A DNA stretch of 64,000 nucleotides from Glycomyces artemisiae. Its GTDB lineage: Bacteria > Actinomycetota > Actinomycetes > Mycobacteriales > Micromonosporaceae. Location: positions 186,001-250,000 of the forward strand of contig NZ_PVTJ01000006.1 of assembly GCF_003002955.1 (NCBI RefSeq). Direction: 5' to 3'. Below are positions 47,897-56,449 of this stretch, piece by piece. A model generated the notes under the pieces. The model saw nothing but the letters and a program-made list of their open reading frames with translations. It ran no database searches and was not told the origin of the DNA. Within the stretch, counting starts at the first letter, position 1; every line of letters begins with the position of its first letter. A program made the translations under genes and the position numbers.

Positions 47897-49348
47897 TCAC
47901 GCGCCGAGTTCGGCCGCGATCGCGATCAGGTCGGCGAGTTCGTCCACATCGGGGTCGTCGCTCGCGGCGGCGAGCGCCTCCGCGTCGTCGAGGAGATCAG
48001 AGCACGTGAACGACGCCGAGCCGCGGAGGACTTCGGCGAACGCCGCCGCGAGGAGCGCGGTGTCGAGCCCCGCATCGGCGTCCACGGCCGCCTCGGCCGA
48101 CGCCTCCCCGGTCTCGCCGGTCTCGGGGTCGGTCCAGCGGACCGCGACCGAAGCGTACTCCCCCGCCTCGCCGGTCGGCGTGACCGCGTACAGCGCCGTG
48201 ACGGCGTGGCCGGGCCCGACCTCGCCCGCATCGACCGAGTCGTCCTCGAACTCGTCGTCCTCCAGGGCGCGGTTCTCGAACCCGATGAGCCGGTAGTCGG
48301 CGACCGTGGCCGGGTCGAATACGACCTGGACCTTCGCGTCCTCCGCGGCGACGCCGAGCGTCGAGGTGAGCCGCTCGGAGAACACCTCTTCGGCCCCGCC
48401 CTCGGACGCGAAGTACACGGCCCAGCCGTTCCCGTTGTCCGCCAGCTGCTCCAGCAGCTCCTGGTTGTACGAGTCGCCCACGCCCACCGTGAGCAGCGTG
48501 ATCCCGTCGGCGATCTCGCCGCCGATCTCCTCCAGCATCGCGTCGTGCTCGGTGAGGCCCACGTTCGCCTCGCCGTCCGACAGCAGGATCACCCGGTTGT
48601 CCCGGTCGGCGTCGAAGGACTCGGCGGCCAGCTCGTACCCGTCCTCCAGGCCCGCCTGCATGTTCGTGGACCCGCGCGCTTCGAGGTCGTCGATCGCGTC
48701 GCGGATCTCGTCGCCGTCGGCGACTTCGGTCATCTCCAGCAGCACGTCGGAGTCGGTCTCGTACGTGACGACCGCGACCGAGTCGGTCGGCCGCAGCTGC
48801 CCCACGAGCATGGTCAGCGAGTCGCGCACGATCTGGATGCGGTCGCCCTCCATCGAACCGGAGACGTCGATGACGAAGGTGAGGTTGACGTCCGCGCGCT
48901 CCTCGTCAGGGACGGTCCGCGTCTGGAGCCCGACCCGCAGCACCTCCGAGGCGTCCCCGGAGGCGTACCAGTCGGGCAGCTCCTGGCGGTCGAGCCGCAC
49001 CGAGAAGCCGTTCCCTTCGGGCTCTTCGTACCCGTAGTCGAACGAGTTCGCGAACTCCTCGGGCCGGACTTGGTCCTGCGGCGGCAGCCCGCCGTCCAGC
49101 AGGGCCCGCCGGGCGTAGTCGTAGGAGGCGGTGTCGACGTCGACGGCGAACGTCGACTCGGGGTCCTCGGAGGGGTCGACGGCCTCGTTGACTTCGTACA
49201 TCTCGGCGTCGGGATCGTAGGGCTCGACCGCGCCCGGCGCGGCCTGGCCCGACATGTCCGCGGTCGTGGCGCTCTCGCCGCTGTCCTCGGAGCAGGCGGC
49301 GGCGAACGCGAGCAGGACCGCGGCGGGTATGGCGATGATGCGTCTCAT
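47897..49348 (-). CDS. von Willebrand factor A lipoprotein (YfbK-like)
   Basis: The 483-residue lipoprotein has a lipobox FAAAC (Cys19), an acidic linker, an N-terminal vWF-associated segment (STFAVDVDTASYDYARR), the vWA domain with MIDAS residues D161, S163 and S165 in VIDVSGSMEGD, then STNM and LSDGEANVG, and a C-terminal DUF3520-like domain. It is likely anchored outside the membrane and binds proteins through a metal site; the role is unknown. ATG 49348 has AAGGAG upstream, but the start lies inside a perfect 14-bp hairpin that can hide it. Confidence 0.9.
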   Translation of the reverse strand: MRRIIAIPAAVLLAFAAACSEDSGESATTADMSGQAAPGAVEPYDPDAEMYEVNEAVDPSEDPESTFAVDVDTASYDYARRALLDGGLPPQDQVRPEEFANSFDYGYEEPEGNGFSVRLDRQELPDWYASGDASEVLRVGLQTRTVPDEERADVNLTFVIDVSGSMEGDRIQIVRDSLTMLVGQLRPTDSVAVVTYETDSDVLLEMTEVADGDEIRDAIDDLEARGSTNMQAGLEDGYELAAESFDADRDNRVILLSDGEANVGLTEHDAMLEEIGGEIADGITLLTVGVGDSYNQELLEQLADNGNGWAVYFASEGGAEEVFSERLTSTLGVAAEDAKVQVVFDPATVADYRLIGFENRALEDDEFEDDSVDAGEVGPGHAVTALYAVTPTGEAGEYASVAVRWTDPETGETGEASAEAAVDADAGLDTALLAAAFAEVLRGSASFTCSDLLDDAEALAAASDDPDVDELADLIAIAAELGA

Positions 49349-49384
49349 GGGGGTCTCCTTCTCAAGGGGTCCCCCATGAGACGC
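49340..49384 (-). promoter_or_regulatory. Start-codon-sequestering hairpin of the von Willebrand gene
   Basis: 49340-49353 and 49371-49384 form a perfect 14-bp stem. In the mRNA the 3' arm holds the start codon and first codons (ATGAGACGC), and the 17-base loop contains the AAGGAG ribosome-binding site. Pairing would block initiation. Confidence 0.65.
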
Positions 49385-49431
49385 CCGGCGCGCGTCCCGG
49401 TTCCGCCTGTGGCCGAACCGTAATCGAGCGG

Positions 49432-50481
49432 TCAGCAGGAGCGGTACCGCTTCGGGAGCTTGAACCCGTAGTCCTGCATGACGTTCCGCAGCACGTCGGG
49501 GTAGTCGGTGATGATGCCGTCCACGCCGTCGTCGATGAGCTTGCGCATGGTCGCCTCGTCGTCGACGGTCCACGGCACTACCTTGATCCCGTAGTCGTGC
49601 GCGTGGTCGACCATCGCCTCGGTCACGTACGGCACGTAGTTGGCGTCGCCGACCTTCCCGTTCTGCGGGGAGCCGTGGACCGGCGAGAACGCGTCGGCGC
49701 CGAACGAGTCGATCGCCGCGATCGGGTCGCCCCCGAAGTCGTCGATGTCGATGCCGCCCAGCCACGGCGAGGCCCCGGGCTTCCCGGTCTGGAGGAAGTC
49801 GATGTTCGTGAGCGCCACGAGCGGCAGCTCCGGCGCGGTCTCGCCCATGAGCATCAGCGCGCCCCAGTCGAAGCTCTGAATGGTCACCTGGCGGCCGATC
49901 CGGGCCGCCCGGATCTCGGCGACCACCGTCTCCACGAACGCCTCGCGCGGCGCGGTCTCCTGCGGCGCACCGGCTTCGACCTTCGTCTCGATGTTCAGCT
50001 TCACGCCGTTCGCGCGGTACTCGCGCACCAGGTCGAAGACCTCCGACAGCAGCGGCATCGGCTCGCCCGGGTGCAGCTCCTGGCCGGGGAAGGCCGCCTG
50101 GGCGAGGGACCCGCAGTCGAGCGTGCGGACCTGGTCGAGTGTCAGGTTGGTGATGTACTTCCCGACATAGGGGTACTCGGGGTCGCCCGCGAACGCCGGG
50201 GCCGTGTCGAGGCACTTCGCCCCGGAGACCTTGCGGTCGTGGGTGACGACAGCTTCGCCGTCCTCGGTGATCTGCACGTCCAGCTCAAGCGTGGACACGC
50301 CCAGTTCGAGGGCGTTCGCGAACGCGGGCAAGGTGTTCTCGACAACGAGGCCGATCCCGCCGCGGTGGGCCTGAAGGTCGAAGTCGCGCTTCGGGTGCGC
50401 GTCGGCGGGCGAGGGCATGGCGATGAACAGCGCAGAGGCGGCCACGACCGCCACCGCGCCAGCGGTGAGCAAACGTCTCAT
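49432..50481 (-). CDS. Secreted glycerophosphodiester phosphodiesterase
   Basis: The 349-residue GDPD TIM-barrel enzyme hydrolyses glycerophosphodiesters to glycerol-3-phosphate and an alcohol. A Sec signal precedes DADAHPKRDF-like residues (cut near A28). Active-site residues are visible: H39-R40 in HRGG, E49-N50, E66 and D68 in LELDVQ, and H81 in THDRK. It is the first gene upstream of the von Willebrand gene, 83 bases apart. It may help recover phosphate or glycerol from lipids or teichoic acids outside the cell. Confidence 0.93.
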   Translation of the reverse strand: MRRLLTAGAVAVVAASALFIAMPSPADAHPKRDFDLQAHRGGIGLVVENTLPAFANALELGVSTLELDVQITEDGEAVVTHDRKVSGAKCLDTAPAFAGDPEYPYVGKYITNLTLDQVRTLDCGSLAQAAFPGQELHPGEPMPLLSEVFDLVREYRANGVKLNIETKVEAGAPQETAPREAFVETVVAEIRAARIGRQVTIQSFDWGALMLMGETAPELPLVALTNIDFLQTGKPGASPWLGGIDIDDFGGDPIAAIDSFGADAFSPVHGSPQNGKVGDANYVPYVTEAMVDHAHDYGIKVVPWTVDDEATMRKLIDDGVDGIITDYPDVLRNVMQDYGFKLPKRYRSC

Positions 50482-50796
50482 CGCCTCAGCCTGGAGGTTC
50501 GGACTGACGGGTGGGTGAATTGCGGCCTGCTGGCTGGTGACGTTTCAACCTGCGGGTCGCATTGGGTCCTGGTTAGAGCGGGCAGCGACGAAGAGGCAGT
50601 CCACTTCCCGGGTTGGGTTGGCGGCCATGGGGTCCGCGGGTGACATGGGGTGGGGTGCGGGTGGTGCGGGCGGGGCGGGGTGAAACTTCCTCACCAAAGA
50701 TCACCCTTCTGGGTGTTGTCACCCTATCGCACACAGAGTCACAATTGAAACACACCAGCGAACACGCAGGGCACAACAACACAGGGGGTGATCCCG
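50482..50796. other. Intergenic region with G-rich tract ahead of the DUF222 gene
   Basis: The 315-base gap separates divergent genes and holds no gene. A G-rich run (50647-50680, six blocks of 3-4 G) on the plus strand could form a G-quadruplex. It is followed by a CACCC-TTCT-GGGTG hairpin (50702-50715), an A/T-richer stretch and the extended ribosome-binding site GGGGGTGATC. Confidence 0.55.
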
Positions 50797-52419
50797 ATGG
50801 CAGCCACTACGATCCACAGCCGGACCAGCAACAGTGACCAGGCCCAGACCATCCGGGCCCTCCTCGACACCGCCGCCTCGGTTGTCAACACCCAGTACGC
50901 CCGGGTCCTGTCCGCGGTCATCGACGCCAAGCAGGCGAACCTCCACCGCACCGCCTTCGGCTTCTCCGCCCTGCGCGACTGGCTCATCTCCACCTTCGAC
51001 TTCACCCACCGCACTGCCTCGGACATCGCCGCCATCGCCCGCCTCTCCACCAAGTTCCGGGCACTTGTCGAAGCGGCTGTGTCGGGGCAGGCCAGGATCG
51101 ACCAGGTCGCCTACGCGGTCCGGCAACTCGACCGCACCCCTGCGATGCGGCTGTTCGCACTCACCCCCTTCCGCATCCCCGTGGCCTCCCCCTTCGATGC
51201 CGACACCCTGTGCGCGACACCGGAACACCTCATCGCCCAGTACTGCCAGCACGCCCCCTTCAAAGACCTCCAACGCCACCTTGACGACCTGGCCGCCCAC
51301 CTCGCCGAGGAGTCCGAACTCCTTGACAGCCTGGGTGAGCAGTCGCTCCAGTGGATCGAACTGGCCGAGACCGACAACGGCATGTGGGCCCTCTCGGGGG
51401 AACTCTCCGGCGACACCGGCAGGCTCCTGGACAAGTACCTGAAGACCGCCTGCCCGCCCCCTCGCCAAGACGAACAAGACCTCGACGGGGTGCTTCCGGC
51501 GCAGCCGAACCGGCACGCCGAGGCCCTCCACCAGCTCATTGCGGGCTACGGCACCAACCCCGACGCAGTCAAGCGCCACGGCCACACCGCCACCCTCGAC
51601 CTCATGGTCGACATCGAAACGTTGCAGGGCAAGGACACCGGCCGGACCCCGCTCCTGGAGGGCCAGCCGGTCTCGGTCGCCAAAGCCCGCCTGATGGCAT
51701 GCGAAGCCGGGATCATCCCCGGCGTCTTCGATTACGACTCCGGCGAGGCGATCGAACTCGGCAGGGCAGCTCGCCTCCCGAACCAGGCGCTGCGCCGCAA
51801 GCTCGAACTGGAGCAGGGGGAAGGGTGCGCCTGGTCGGGCTGCTCGCGCCCGGTCGCCTGGACCGAAGCCCACCACATCCAGCACTGGGCCGACGGCGGC
51901 GACACGAACGCGGACAACCTGATCCTCCTCTGCCGCTTCCACCACGGCCGCATCCACACGGCAGGCTGGACCGTCGAGAAGACCGGCCCCGGCCAAGCCC
52001 TCATCACCCACCACGACCACACCGCCACCGGTGATGACACCGGGGCCACCCAGGCCGGGCAGGCCGGGGAATGCGGATGCTCCGACTGGCGCACCGATGC
52101 CGACCTAGACACCGAAAACCAGGGCAGCGACTGGGATGTCTTCCCGACCGGGCTCTACCGCACCGAATGGTCCAACACCCTCAAACCCGACCTCGACTCC
52201 AGAGCCGAACAGGCCGAACGGCAAAGAGCCCTCGCCTCGATACGGGCAGCCAGAGCCAAATGCCGAACACGCTTCACACCCCCGGCGAAGGAACCCGCAC
52301 CGGCCAAGGCGAGCGGACCGACCGCACTGCCCCCGCCTCCGCCCCCGCTCTCGCCCTCGCCCTCGCCCAGCCATCGGGAACCGATCCCGGCCGGGAACCT
52401 CGGCGACCCGCCCTTCTGA
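50797..52419 (+). CDS. DUF222 HNH endonuclease
   Basis: The 540-residue protein has the DUF222 domain at about residues 25-320 and an HNH nuclease at 344-386: CAWSGCSRPVAWTEAHHIQH (C-x4-C, HH), then NADNLILLCRFHHGRIH. The family is multi-copy in actinomycetes and linked to mobile DNA. The C-terminus is a P/S-rich tail of ~100 residues. ATG 50797 is chosen because GGGGGTGATC, close to the full anti-SD complement, precedes it. It is flanked by G-rich and C-rich tracts. Confidence 0.9.
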   Translation: MAATTIHSRTSNSDQAQTIRALLDTAASVVNTQYARVLSAVIDAKQANLHRTAFGFSALRDWLISTFDFTHRTASDIAAIARLSTKFRALVEAAVSGQARIDQVAYAVRQLDRTPAMRLFALTPFRIPVASPFDADTLCATPEHLIAQYCQHAPFKDLQRHLDDLAAHLAEESELLDSLGEQSLQWIELAETDNGMWALSGELSGDTGRLLDKYLKTACPPPRQDEQDLDGVLPAQPNRHAEALHQLIAGYGTNPDAVKRHGHTATLDLMVDIETLQGKDTGRTPLLEGQPVSVAKARLMACEAGIIPGVFDYDSGEAIELGRAARLPNQALRRKLELEQGEGCAWSGCSRPVAWTEAHHIQHWADGGDTNADNLILLCRFHHGRIHTAGWTVEKTGPGQALITHHDHTATGDDTGATQAGQAGECGCSDWRTDADLDTENQGSDWDVFPTGLYRTEWSNTLKPDLDSRAEQAERQRALASIRAARAKCRTRFTPPAKEPAPAKASGPTALPPPPPPLSPSPSPSHREPIPAGNLGDPPF

Positions 52420-52805
52420 ACCCGCCCACCCCGGGCCAGCCAACCAGGGCGGGAGAAGCAAAGCGAAGACACAGGCACAGGCACATCAAGACCCCAGGCC
52501 CGGCACCCAACCCCGGCCCCCCCCCCACACCTCCCCGTCGCCGCCAAAGAACCCGCACCCCAACACAACCCGCCAGCCACAGCACCCGACCCCGCCCTCC
52601 CACTCACCCCGTTGTCGCTGCCGCCTGAACCTCAACCGAATCCGACCAGATGGCCGCCCCGCAACGATCAGCCGCAAATCCTGCCTGCAAATTTTGGACA
52701 CAAATCTTTGCTGCCGCACACAACTACTGTCGGCGACCTCGTGGGTACCGATCACGGCTATCGGCCTCTACCATGAGGTTTCCCACCGAATCGAATGGAG
52801 GCCCC
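52420..52805. other. C-rich low-complexity region downstream of the DUF222 gene
   Basis: In this 386-base gap no gene is supported. Most of 52420-52630 is C-rich and G-poor on the plus strand, including an 11-C homopolymer (52517-52527). A proline-rich +1 frame stays open from inside the DUF222 gene to 52628, so the tract may be the decayed or frameshifted end of a longer DUF222 tail. The last ~170 bases turn A/T-richer and should hold the XRE promoter. Confidence 0.55.
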
Positions 52806-53606
52806 ATGGCGGACTCACGGCTTGCGAAGTGGTACATCACCGCCGAGCTCACCGCACTTCGCGCAATCCTTGGACTGTCGGAGGCCGGGATCGCAAGAGC
52901 ACTCGGAGTAAGTGCCGCCACGATCAGGAACTGGGAGAGCGGAAAGACGGTTCCGCTGAGGTCTGTCGCAAAGGACATCGGCCAGATGGCCGGTGTCGAA
53001 CAGAGTCGCATCGACTTCCTGTGCTTCGTGATCGACAACTACAAGGTCCCGGGGTTGGTCGCCAACCTGCACACCAGGAATGTCCGCATGGTCGAGCAGG
53101 CCGAGCGGACCTACGGCTCCATCTTCAAGTACGAGTCGGTCTATATCCCCGGACCGTTTCAGCTCGACGGATACCATAACGAACTGCTACCCGGTGCCGA
53201 CTCGGATTCTTTGAAGCGCAAGCAAGCGCGCGGGCGGACGCTGCGATCACGCACCGCCGCCTCCATGCAGGTCTTGATCGAGTACAACGCCTTGCGGCAT
53301 CTCCGCGACATGATCCACTGGGATCGCCAGATCGAAGCGCTCATCGAGGACTCGAATCGACCGAACTGGGAGATCCGGATCATCGATGGCATTCACAATG
53401 CTTCGCGGGGTAGCTTCGACTTCTACAAGACCGCCAAGGCACCCGATGCGGGCCCATCATTCGTATACACGGAGTCTCTCGACCAGAGCCGTTACATCGA
53501 AGATGAAGCTACCCTCCGTTGGTATGATCAGCTCCGCACCGAGGTCTGGGCCCAGGGCAAGCCGATCAAGGAGATTTTCAGTGGTGGAGTACAGCTCCTG
53601 GCGTAA
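52806..53606 (+). CDS. XRE-family regulator with DUF5753 domain
   Basis: The 266-residue protein has an N-terminal helix-turn-helix (about residues 12-65; LTALRAILGLSEAGIARALG, SAATIRNWESGKTVP) and a C-terminal DUF5753 domain with YGSIFKYESVYIPGPFQ. Such proteins are typically paired with a downstream DUF397 gene, as here. ATG 52806 has GGAGG five bases upstream. The gene is less GC-biased than its neighbours, in line with horizontal transfer. Its stop overlaps the DUF397 frame by 26 bases. Confidence 0.9.
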   Translation: MADSRLAKWYITAELTALRAILGLSEAGIARALGVSAATIRNWESGKTVPLRSVAKDIGQMAGVEQSRIDFLCFVIDNYKVPGLVANLHTRNVRMVEQAERTYGSIFKYESVYIPGPFQLDGYHNELLPGADSDSLKRKQARGRTLRSRTAASMQVLIEYNALRHLRDMIHWDRQIEALIEDSNRPNWEIRIIDGIHNASRGSFDFYKTAKAPDAGPSFVYTESLDQSRYIEDEATLRWYDQLRTEVWAQGKPIKEIFSGGVQLLA

Positions 53607-54228
53607 AAGCAGCCGTAGCGCTGGTCAAAATGAAAGCAACTGCGTGGAGTGCCGCCGGTCCTGGCGTAAGAGCAGCCGTAGCGGTGGCGGCGGTGCTGAA
53701 AGCAACTGCGTGGAAACCCGGAGTGCCGGTTCGGACTTTCAGGTCCGGGACTCGAAGTTGGGCCACGAATCCCCCGTGTTCGGCCTCCGGGCCTCTGACT
53801 TCTCCGCTCTGCTCAGCGCCGCCGGCCGCTTATGCGGTGACGATGTCGCCCTTCAGCGGGAGGAGCTTCCCGGCGATGGCGCCGATCGTCTCGTCGTCCA
53901 CCCCGGCCTCCGTCAGGGACGCCGCGAGGTGGCCCACGACCAGGTCGAAGTGGTCCGAGGTGATCGCAAGGCCCTCGTGGGCCTTGCCCATCGAGCGGCC
54001 GCTGTAGGGCCGGGTCGACCCCAGGGCCATGCCCACGAAGCGGGCCTGGTGCTTCTTCAGCCGGTCGATGTCGGTGTCCGCGAAGTAGTCCTTCAGCTCC
54101 GGGTCGCCGAGGACCTTCCCGTAGAAGATCTCCACGACCGCCTCCACGGCGGCGTCGCCGCCGATGCGCTCGAAAATGGTGTCAGGTGCCTGCAACTCGC
54201 TCATGCCACCACGTTCGGGGCGCAGTGA
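53581..54228 (+). CDS. DUF397 protein with duplicated N-terminal half and antisense run-on
   Basis: The frame begins with GTG GTG at 53581. The DUF397 unit SWRKSSRS...ESNCVE appears twice in tandem (21 residues each), then one FQVRDSK...ASDFSALLSAAGRL end, so the domain covers about 75 residues. No stop follows where one is expected; the frame continues ~135 residues antisense through the whole truncated haemoglobin gene to 54228. The run-on looks like shadow coding. DUF397 proteins are small partners of XRE/DUF5753 regulators. The true product is probably shorter or mutated. Confidence 0.65.
   Translation: MVEYSSWRKSSRSAGQNESNCVECRRSWRKSSRSGGGGAESNCVETRSAGSDFQVRDSKLGHESPVFGLRASDFSALLSAAGRLCGDDVALQREELPGDGADRLVVHPGLRQGRREVAHDQVEVVRGDRKALVGLAHRAAAVGPGRPQGHAHEAGLVLLQPVDVGVREVVLQLRVAEDLPVEDLHDRLHGGVAADALENGVRCLQLAHATTFGAQ
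53596..53721 (+). repeat. In-frame 63-bp tandem duplication in the DUF397 gene
   Basis: Two units of 63 bp (53596-53658 and 53659-53721) encode 21-residue copies starting SWRKSSRS and ending NCVE-C/T-R. The last parts (GAAAGCAACTGCGTGGA) are identical; the middle has drifted. Confidence 0.85.
53830..54204 (-). CDS. glbN: Group I truncated haemoglobin
   Basis: The 124-residue protein fits TrHbN: FERIGGDAAVEAVVEIFYGK with Y28 (B10), F41 (CD1) in YFADTD, HQARF in helix E, and the proximal histidine H76 (F8) in GKAHEGL. Members bind O2/NO and often detoxify NO. The ATG at 54204 is the only good start. It is wholly overlapped on the other strand by the run-on DUF397 frame, which argues that this gene is real and that the antisense frame is not. 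Confidence 0.93.
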   Translation of the reverse strand: MSELQAPDTIFERIGGDAAVEAVVEIFYGKVLGDPELKDYFADTDIDRLKKHQARFVGMALGSTRPYSGRSMGKAHEGLAITSDHFDLVVGHLAASLTEAGVDDETIGAIAGKLLPLKGDIVTA

Positions 54229-54299
54229 TGCGAGCCGGTGACCGAGCCGTTCGCTCCGAGTAACTTCCCGCGCAGGGGAAGCGGTCCGGGATCGTGCGG

Positions 54300-55541
54300 T
54301 CAGCGGCGGGTGATCGGCTCCTGTGGATGCAGCCGCGCGGCGTCGGCCGCCGCGAGCCCCGCGAGGTGGCCCTCGTAGTTCGTGATCCGCGTGGAGCGCC
54401 CGAACTTCAAGCGCGGGAACAGCTCCTCGGTGCGTGCGTCGACGCGGTCGTCGCGCTGGCGCATCACCGGGACGAGGTCGGTACCGGTCTCCTCGGCGAC
54501 CTCGCGGGCCGTGTCGTCGGCCGATTCGCGCAGGCGCTCGCCGATGCGCATCGCGAACGACGCGAGGAACGACTGCCGGAACGACCTGGTCTGCGACTTC
54601 CCGCGCTTCGCCGACACCGACCCGACCCGCGCCATCGCGGAGGTCGCCTGCACCAGCAGCGAGTGGTACAGCAGCTCCACCGAGCGCAGGTCGTCACGGT
54701 CGCCGATGAGCGTCGTGAACCCGCCGTCGGGCCAGTACACCGACCGGCAGTGGTTCGCGTCGGCGATCTGCGCGAGCAGCTCCGACTTCGGCCCCTCGTA
54801 GGGCCGCTCGATCACCACGCGCAGCGCCTCGGGCTCGCGCTTGTCCTGCCCCGCTTCGGAGAGCAGGGCCTCGTTGATGCTGTGCCGGGCGATGAGCTGC
54901 TGGGCCTTCGCGGTGAACGCCTCCGCTTCGGCGTCGGAGTCCGTGGACTCGGCCTTCGCCAGGAGCGCCCGGATCTTCTCGTACGCCTTCGAGGACTCGG
55001 CCACGCCGAGGCGGTGCGCGATCAGCGGCGTGCCCGGGAGGGGCTCGACGCGCGGGATCTTCGGGAGCCCGCCGAGGCAGTCGAGCGCTTCGAGCACTTC
55101 CGACCACGCCACGATCCGGTCCCAGCGGCCAAGGCCCGCAACGGCTTCGGCGATGTTCGCGTACGGCGAGGCCGCCGCGAGCTCGTCGCGGTGGGCCAGC
55201 CACCGGTCGCTCAGCTGCTCGTCGGTATAGCGGGCCAGCTGGCCGCGCATCATCACGGCCCCGGCCCGCGCCGCCTCCGGACTCAGGGCCTTCTTCAGCG
55301 CGCTGGTGACCTCACGCGGCATCCAGCCCCACTCCCAGGCGCGGAGCACCGCGTCGTCGCCGAGCTCCCCGAAGACGCGCGCGAGCGCGGCGGGCCAGCC
55401 CGCCTCGTCCGATGCGCCTTCGAGTCCCGAGGCGGCGTCGACCCAGTCGACGCCCGTGCTCATGGCGCGCTGGAGGACCCCGAGCACGGCGTACCGGGCG
55501 CGGCCGTCGATCGGCAGGGCCTTGAGTTCGTCCTCGTTCAC
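54300..55541 (-). CDS. DUF2786 domain protein
   Basis: The 413-residue protein contains a DUF2786-like helical segment (YEKIRALLAKAESTDSDAEAE, about residues 190-225) and a longer C-terminal domain (DUF7168-like; NHCRSVYWPDGGFTTLIGDRDD). Function is unknown. The GTG at 55541 overlaps the truA stop in GTGA, so the gene is translationally coupled to truA although functionally unrelated on its face. Confidence 0.85.
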   Translation of the reverse strand: MNEDELKALPIDGRARYAVLGVLQRAMSTGVDWVDAASGLEGASDEAGWPAALARVFGELGDDAVLRAWEWGWMPREVTSALKKALSPEAARAGAVMMRGQLARYTDEQLSDRWLAHRDELAAASPYANIAEAVAGLGRWDRIVAWSEVLEALDCLGGLPKIPRVEPLPGTPLIAHRLGVAESSKAYEKIRALLAKAESTDSDAEAEAFTAKAQQLIARHSINEALLSEAGQDKREPEALRVVIERPYEGPKSELLAQIADANHCRSVYWPDGGFTTLIGDRDDLRSVELLYHSLLVQATSAMARVGSVSAKRGKSQTRSFRQSFLASFAMRIGERLRESADDTAREVAEETGTDLVPVMRQRDDRVDARTEELFPRLKFGRSTRITNYEGHLAGLAAADAARLHPQEPITRR

Positions 55542-56368
55542 TGTCCCCCCGGACCTGCGGTGCGTACCCGCCTGGTGAGGTCGACGCGGGCCGCCCAGTC
55601 CGCCGGGTCGTCCGAATAGGACACCTCGACGAGAGTGAGGCCGTGCGGGCCGACGACATGGACGTCGTTGGCGCGCTCGCCGATGTGGAGGATCGACGCG
55701 AGCCAGGCCTCGTCGCGGCGGCCGTCGCCGACGGCGAGGGCCGCGCCCACGAGACTGCGGACCATGGAGTGGCAGAACGCGTCCGCGCGCACGGTGGCGA
55801 CCGCGGTGCCGTCCTCGTCGCGCGCCCAGTCGTACTGGAGCAGTTCGCGGATCGTCGTCGCGCCCTCGCGCTGCTTGCAGAAGCCCACGAAGTCGTGCTC
55901 GCCCAGCAGGGCCTGCGACGCGGCGTGCATCCGCTCGACGTCGAGCGGCCGCGGCCACGCGAGCGTGTCGAGGCGCCGCAGCGGCGTCACCCCGTAGACC
56001 GCGTCGGCGACCCGGTAGCGGTACCGGCGCCAGCGGGCCGCGAAGCGGGCGTTGAAGGTGCGGTCGACGGCCTCGGCGGAGACGACCCGCACGTCGGGCG
56101 GCAGGATGCCACGCAGCCGCCACAGGAGCCGCTCGCGCAGCTCCTCCCATTTCGCGGTCGGCACGTCCACATGGACGACCTGCCCGGTCGCGTGGACGCC
56201 CGCGTCGGTGCGCCCGGCGACGGTGAAGTCGGCGATGTCGCGGAAGAGCAGTTCGAGGGCCCGGATGACCTCCGAGGCGACCGTGCGCAGGCCCGGTTGC
56301 AGGGCCCAGCCGGAGAACTCGGCCCCGTCGTAGGCGACGCCGAGGCGCAGGCGCGTCATGTCGTCCAT
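55538..56368 (-). CDS. truA: tRNA pseudouridine synthase A
   Basis: TruA makes pseudouridine at positions 38-40 of tRNA anticodon arms. The 276-residue protein has the catalytic Asp55 in AGRTDAGVHATGQV and the RRYRYR segment. ATG 56368 is preferred over an internal ATG three codons later because GGGAGGG precedes it by seven bases. It lies 81 bases after rplQ across a hairpin, as the last member of the ribosomal cluster. Confidence 0.96.
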   Translation of the reverse strand: MDDMTRLRLGVAYDGAEFSGWALQPGLRTVASEVIRALELLFRDIADFTVAGRTDAGVHATGQVVHVDVPTAKWEELRERLLWRLRGILPPDVRVVSAEAVDRTFNARFAARWRRYRYRVADAVYGVTPLRRLDTLAWPRPLDVERMHAASQALLGEHDFVGFCKQREGATTIRELLQYDWARDEDGTAVATVRADAFCHSMVRSLVGAALAVGDGRRDEAWLASILHIGERANDVHVVGPHGLTLVEVSYSDDPADWAARVDLTRRVRTAGPGGQ

Positions 56369-56406
56369 GCCGAATCCCTCCCTGATGTGCTTCGCGGAAA
56401 AGCAGA

Positions 56407-56438
56407 ACCGCGCGCAGAGCGGATGCCCTGCGCGCGGT
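56407..56438 (-). terminator. Terminator between rplQ and truA
   Basis: An 11-bp perfect stem (56407-56417 with 56428-56438) with a 10-base loop, followed on the minus strand by CTTTTCC. It lies 11 bases past the rplQ stop. Confidence 0.65.
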
Positions 56439-56449
56439 CCGAAGCCGTA

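Noticed and set aside
50719-52020. A 433-codon minus-strand frame opposite the DUF222 gene
   Set aside because: The plus strand has DUF222 and HNH motifs; the minus frame is low-complexity G/V/R-rich with no motif.
52071-52628. A separate gene in the +1 frame at the end of the DUF222 gene
   Set aside because: It overlaps the DUF222 coding tail, is P/R/T-rich only and has no start signal; it is better explained as composition bias.
53386-53580. An earlier start for the DUF397 frame at 53386
   Set aside because: It would overlap the XRE gene by over 200 bases and adds no DUF397 sequence; the GTG pair at 53581 starts right before the domain.
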